Source of the DNA: Lachnospiraceae bacterium
Lineage (GTDB): Bacteria > Bacillota > Clostridia > Lachnospirales > Lachnospiraceae
Direction of reading: 5' to 3'
DNA: 17,949 bases
NCBI GenBank assembly: GCA_003507655.1
Contig: DNUZ01000004.1
Coordinates: 1-17,949, forward strand
This document shows positions 14,813-17,949 of this stretch, one piece after another; the stretch's first letter is position 1; the number at the start of each line of letters is the position of its first letter. The notes under the pieces are model-generated. The model searched no databases. It was given only the letters and a program-made list of their open reading frames with translations, and was not told the DNA's origin. A program made the translations under genes and the position numbers.

Positions 14813-14841
14813 ATTATAAACAGTATTCTTGTATTCGTCAA
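14813..14841 (-). promoter_or_regulatory. Near-consensus sigma-A promoter of the HTH gene
   Basis: On the minus strand TTGACG (14836-14841), a 17-base spacer and a perfect TATAAT (14813-14818). It is the best promoter match in the window and gives a leader of about 36 bases carrying GGAGGG. Confidence 0.85.
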
Positions 14842-14920
14842 TTCGATTTTGTCATGTTTTTTTCTGTAACAACATCATACAACTATAAATGTAATATTCA
14901 TAATATCTGTAACAAACAAA

Positions 14921-15064
14921 AGTGTGCTTCTCCGCGAGCTGTGCATCTTTGCCCGAAGGGCTTTTGTTCTATGGGAAAGACGATATTTCCTATAGAGCAA
15001 AAAAGACATACGCAGAATGCTAAAAATAACATCTCCGGCATGCCTCTTCTTCCTATAGCACACT
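14921..15064. repeat. 144-base structured element with short terminal inverted repeats
   Basis: The 337-base gap between the HTH gene and the GNAT gene (14772-15108) holds the HTH promoter and this element. AGTGTGCT (14921-14928) is mirrored by AGCACACT (15057-15064). Inside are a GCCC-GAA-GGGC hairpin (14951-14961) and a 17-bp imperfect stem (14962-14978 with 14986-15002, two G-T pairs). The sequence TTCCTATAG occurs twice (14987, 15050). No T-run follows the long stem in either direction, so it is not a standard terminator. It may be a MITE-like repeat or a structured RNA; it is not a credible coding region. Confidence 0.45.
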
Positions 15065-15108
15065 ATCAAAATATTGAGTCTATGAATAATCTCTGAATTT
15101 TTTTATTT

Positions 15109-15654
15109 CTACAGGGTTAATGTCATTTCATGCCATTCTTCGCCGCCCCAGGAAGAACCTGAAATGCCTTTGTCTTTCAGTCCCATTTTTTCATACATTG
15201 CCACTTTTTCCGGCAGACAGGTCAGAATCAGCATTTTCCGCTGATTGGCTTTTTCACGCTTACTGTACTGCGATACAATTTCTCGTGCTAAGCCCTGTCC
15301 ACGATACTGCGGCAGTACATCTAATCCTAAGAGCATTACATTTTTTCCATTCGGTTTGTGCTGACTGATATCCGTAAAAAATTCATCTCTGAATATTTCT
15401 TCATCTGTCGCTACTCCATTTAAAAATCCGGCGATTTCTCCGGTATCTTTATCAATTGCTACCATAAACAGTTCCGGTACGTTTGCAATCCTTGTCTTCA
15501 TGCTCTTTTCCGAACATGCTTCGTGCGGCGGAAAACAGATCTGCTCAATTGCAACCGCCCGATCTGCCTCCTCTGCATGGATATCCCGGAATTCAAATCT
15601 GTCTGTTATTGTGATGTTTTTCGTTGTGTTATGTTGTTGTGTTTGTTGTGTCAT
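15109..15654 (-). CDS. GNAT N-acetyltransferase, arylalkylamine (AANAT)-like
   Basis: A 181-residue GCN5-related acetyltransferase that would transfer acetyl from acetyl-CoA to an amine. The acetyl-CoA-binding motif A is Q116-Y-R-G-Q-G121-LA, preceded by the beta-4 strand MLLGLDVLP. The segment ICFPPHEACSEKSMKTRI (39-56) resembles the conserved FPP-EA-SEE stretch of serotonin/arylalkylamine acetyltransferases, so a small aromatic or polyamine substrate is plausible but not shown. The first 15 residues are Gln/Thr/Asn-rich low complexity (TQQTQQHNTT) and are probably disordered. The start at 15654 has GAGGA eight bases upstream. It lies 60 bases downstream of recQ on the same strand, with no clear terminator between them. 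Confidence 0.85.
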   Translation of the reverse strand: MTQQTQQHNTTKNITITDRFEFRDIHAEEADRAVAIEQICFPPHEACSEKSMKTRIANVPELFMVAIDKDTGEIAGFLNGVATDEEIFRDEFFTDISQHKPNGKNVMLLGLDVLPQYRGQGLAREIVSQYSKREKANQRKMLILTCLPEKVAMYEKMGLKDKGISGSSWGGEEWHEMTLTL

Positions 15655-15714
15655 TTTTCTAATCCTCTGGGTTTTTATTTTTGTATATACGATCCTATCA
15701 TAATCGGTTTATGT

Positions 15715-17721
15715 TCAATCTGCAAGTTCTCCCTGTGATACAAGATATTCTTTTAATTCTGTTAGGATCATTGACTGGCTCTCCCTTGTATGGATCAATG
15801 CATAGTAACTCTTTCCATATTTCGCATGCCGCTCCTCTTCTAAGATACCGGCAAGGCGTCCTTTTTCTGTTACCCTCTTATGTTTCTCTTCTCCCTGCTC
15901 CGCCGTTTCCTTGAGATAACCTTTATCTAACAGTAATTCATTGACAAATTTTGCTGTTAATTTCTTTCGGTTTGTCTCTTCGCAGAGTTCATTGATCTGC
16001 TTCGTAAATTCCGAAACCGTACACTTGTCCGTCAGCTCTACTTCATCCAGTTTTTCCGGTGCAATGTAAAATGGCTGTTTCTTTTTTCTTAGAGGTTCTG
16101 CTACTGTCTCTTCAGTCGTTCGCATATTTCCATATTCTTTCAAAAATGCTGCAATGATTTTTATAAAATTTTCTCCATAGCTTTCGACTTTCTGTACTCC
16201 CATGCCGTACACTGCTTTCATCTCCGTACGGCTTTGCGGACATTTCGCACACATATCTTTTAAAGTTTTATCCGAACAGATGATAAATGGTGGTACATTT
16301 TGGCTTGCTGCAAGCTCTGACCGACATCCCCTGAGCTGCTCAAACAACTCCTGTCCTTCCGGTGTCAAATCTGCCAATTCTAACCTTTTCTTTGCCGATT
16401 CCGTCCTGATATAATTTTGCTCGGTTTCTTCCTCGATCACTACGCAATTACTGCATTTTTCACAGGTACACGGGGCATCTTCCCCAAAGTAGTTCAGGAT
16501 AAACTGTCGAAGGCATTGATCTGTCTCACAGTAATGGATCATTTGGTTCAGTTTTTGGTTTTCTCTCCTTCGAAGTTCGGAACTCTCTGTGGCTCCATAT
16601 GCTTTATGATTCAAAAGCTGCTTATTGATCATGATGTCCTGCTTAGAAAAAAACAGCACACATTCCGCTTCTTCTCCATCACGCCCGGCTCTTCCCGCCT
16701 CCTGATAATAGTATTCAATACTCTGCGGCATATTATAATGAAGGACATAGCGTACATTGGATTTGTCTATCCCCATGCCAAACGCATTCGTTGCAACCAT
16801 CACCCGGATCCTGTCATATGTAAAATCATCCTGATTCTTTTTTCGTTCTTCTAATGACAAACCTGCATGATATCGTCCCGCCTCTATCCCATGCTCTAAT
16901 AACATTTCACAGACTTTATCCACATTTTTCTTCGTCGCACAATAGATAATGCCACTTTCCTCCTCATGCCTTTTGACATAATTCAAAATGCTGTTGTCTG
17001 TTTCTTTTCCACCTTTTCTTTTTATTACCCGAAACAACAGGTTTGGACGGTCAAACCCGGTTACGATCGTCATTGGTTTCTGCAAATGCAGGCTTTCTAT
17101 AATATCCTGTTTCACGCGTTCTGTCGCCGTGGCAGTAAATGCACTAACTATCGGACGCTGTGGCAATTTTTCAAGGAACTTTGCTATTTCTAAATAACTT
17201 GGACGGAAGTCCTGTCCCCATTGCGATATACAATGTGCCTCATCCACTGTTACCATGGCAATCTCTGCATGACATGCAAAATCTAAAAACTGCATCGTAT
17301 TCAGCCGCTCCGGTGCTACATAGATCAATGTATACTTCCCCTGTGCAGCATATGCCAAAGCCATTCGGATCTGATTTTCCGTCAATGTGCTGTTAATATA
17401 TGCCGCATGTACGCCTGCCTGATTGAGTGCTTTGACCTGATCTGACATCAGGGAAATCAATGGAGAAATTACAATTGTGATTCCAGGCGGAGGTACGCAA
17501 GACACATTGACCTCATCTTCTTGTAGCTGCAATGTTTTCTCCCGCAGATGCTTTTCTCCCATCATCAATGCCGGAAGCTGATAGCAGAGTGATTTTCCCG
17601 CTCCGGTCGGCATGATCCCAAGCACATCTTTTCCTTTTAAAATTTCATCGATCAATTCCTGCTGTCCCGGACGCAGGCTGTCATATCCAAAATAGTGTTT
17701 TAGTGTTTCCTGTAGATTCAA
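15715..17721 (-). CDS. recQ: ATP-dependent DNA helicase RecQ
   Basis: A 668-residue 3'-5' DNA helicase of recombination and repair. Motifs: Walker A MPTGAGKS (37-44), DEAH (160-163), SAFTATAT, then GRYHAGLS, VATNAFGMGIDK, YYQEAGRAGRDG, the RQC zinc cluster (CLRQF to CTCEKCSNC), an HRDC domain (TPEGQELFEQLRGCR onward) and a further C-terminal winged-helix-like extension of about 110 residues. Compared with E. coli RecQ there is an extra stretch of about 25 residues after LPALMM (about 55-79) before ISPLISLM. The open frame starts at 17784, but the ribosome binding site GGGGGAG stands just before a TTG at 17721 that begins MNLQETLKHYFGYDS, the usual RecQ N-terminus, so a TTG start is chosen. 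Confidence 0.95.
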   Translation of the reverse strand: MNLQETLKHYFGYDSLRPGQQELIDEILKGKDVLGIMPTGAGKSLCYQLPALMMGEKHLREKTLQLQEDEVNVSCVPPPGITIVISPLISLMSDQVKALNQAGVHAAYINSTLTENQIRMALAYAAQGKYTLIYVAPERLNTMQFLDFACHAEIAMVTVDEAHCISQWGQDFRPSYLEIAKFLEKLPQRPIVSAFTATATERVKQDIIESLHLQKPMTIVTGFDRPNLLFRVIKRKGGKETDNSILNYVKRHEEESGIIYCATKKNVDKVCEMLLEHGIEAGRYHAGLSLEERKKNQDDFTYDRIRVMVATNAFGMGIDKSNVRYVLHYNMPQSIEYYYQEAGRAGRDGEEAECVLFFSKQDIMINKQLLNHKAYGATESSELRRRENQKLNQMIHYCETDQCLRQFILNYFGEDAPCTCEKCSNCVVIEEETEQNYIRTESAKKRLELADLTPEGQELFEQLRGCRSELAASQNVPPFIICSDKTLKDMCAKCPQSRTEMKAVYGMGVQKVESYGENFIKIIAAFLKEYGNMRTTEETVAEPLRKKKQPFYIAPEKLDEVELTDKCTVSEFTKQINELCEETNRKKLTAKFVNELLLDKGYLKETAEQGEEKHKRVTEKGRLAGILEEERHAKYGKSYYALIHTRESQSMILTELKEYLVSQGELAD

Positions 17722-17749
17722 AATCCTCTCCCCCTTATATATTAGAAAT

Positions 17750-17769
17750 GGCGGGAACTTCTTCCCGCC
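17750..17769. promoter_or_regulatory. Perfect 8-bp hairpin in the recQ leader
   Basis: Arms 17750-17757 and 17762-17769 (GGCGGGAA and TTCCCGCC) are perfectly complementary around a 4-base loop. It lies about 28 bases before the recQ TTG start. On the minus strand it is followed by ATTTCTAATAT, a poor T-run, so an attenuator or operator is as likely as a terminator. Confidence 0.5.
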
Positions 17770-17844
17770 TAAGGTAATGCACAATGTTTCTCCCTGACTA
17801 AAACTGTGATTTGTTACAGTTATTATTCTATTTTTCTTATAGAG

Positions 17845-17873
17845 AAAAAAGCACTTCTCTCGAAGTGCTTTTT
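17845..17873 (-). terminator. Rho-independent terminator of tRNA-Pro transcript
   Basis: A perfect 7-bp stem (GCACTTC 17851-17857 with GAAGTGC 17862-17868) and 4-base loop. On the minus strand it is followed by six T and on the plus strand by five T. It lies 19 bases past the 3' end of the tRNA and insulates recQ. Confidence 0.88.
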
Positions 17874-17892
17874 CATACCATTATTCCTTTAA

Positions 17893-17949
17893 TCGATGCG
17901 ACAGGATTTGAACCTGCGACCTCTGCGTCCCGAACGCAGCGCTCTACCA
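17893..17949 (-). tRNA. tRNA-Pro (anticodon CGG), 5' end cut by window edge
   Basis: Read on the minus strand, the anticodon arm is CTGCG-TTCGGGA-CGCAG, giving anticodon CGG, which reads the proline codon CCG. The T arm GCAGG-TTCAAAT-CCTGT and 3' acceptor strand CGCATCG with discriminator A are present. No CCA is encoded after the discriminator. The 5' acceptor strand and the start of the D arm lie beyond the window, with GGTAGAGCGC of the D arm still visible. A strong terminator follows at 17845-17873. Confidence 0.93.

Noticed and set aside
14875..15069. 64-residue minus-strand open frame
   Set aside because: It reads through the structured element, is very rich in Arg and Ser, and lacks a ribosome binding site; composition reflects the hairpins.
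14704..15096. 130-residue plus-strand open frame
   Set aside because: Overlaps the HTH gene in antisense and the structured element; Phe/Ser-rich and without a start signal.
17722..17784. Extended RecQ N-terminus from the ATG at 17784
   Set aside because: It would translate through the palindrome and the ribosome binding site; RecQ homology begins at the TTG at 17721.

Overview
The window reads as a chromosomal segment of a low-to-mid GC Gram-positive anaerobe, most likely a Lachnospiraceae member (Clostridia). This rests on strong AGGAGG-type ribosome binding sites, TTGACA/TATAAT promoters, protein family choices (444-residue hexameric GdhA, OPT transporter with a PqqD-like partner, DUF6110, RelQ) and the wording of the proteins. 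It is inference; no species is claimed. Almost everything is on the minus strand; the only plus-strand gene is a truncated integrase at the left edge.

Layout. (1) 1-676: 3' part of a tyrosine recombinase, the edge of an integrated element, followed by short direct repeats (705-857) that look like recombinase arm sites. (2) 998-2332: gdhA with its own promoter and terminator. (3) 2484-5375: HdeD-like membrane protein, OPT oligopeptide transporter and a PqqD-like small protein; the last two overlap by 4 bases. (4) 5448-6251: a NYN nuclease-like protein with a C-terminal LOTUS-type domain, with its own promoter. (5) 6321-7478: an exported lipoprotein with a ComEC-type metallo-beta-lactamase fold and an Ada-like zinc tail, possibly leaderless. 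(6) 7570-9909: a DUF6110 protein and a P1B-type metal ATPase whose membrane motif is SCA rather than CPC, preceded by a Fur-box-like palindrome. This pair is the best candidate for an unusual system, possibly an iron-storage ferrosome (fez-like) operon. (7) 10023-13989: a tightly spaced set in transcription order: AgcS-type amino-acid symporter, FlK-like thioesterase, GH13 glycosidase and RelQ-like alarmone synthetase. (8) 13990-15108: a decay zone with relics of dinD and probably of a MATE transporter, a small helix-turn-helix protein with a near-consensus promoter, and a 144-base structured element. (9) 15109-17721: an AANAT-like GNAT acetyltransferase and RecQ. (10) 17845-17949: a terminator and the 3' part of tRNA-Pro(CGG), cut by the window end.

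Functionally the segment is mostly core metabolism and stress physiology: ammonia assimilation (gdhA), peptide and amino-acid uptake (OPT, AgcS), alpha-glucan use (GH13), alarmone signalling (RelQ), metal handling (DUF6110/ATPase) and DNA repair (RecQ). The two sites of gene flux are the integrase edge at left and the relic zone around 14.1-15.1 kb. Several starts were moved from the longest open frame to a downstream codon that has a properly spaced ribosome binding site.
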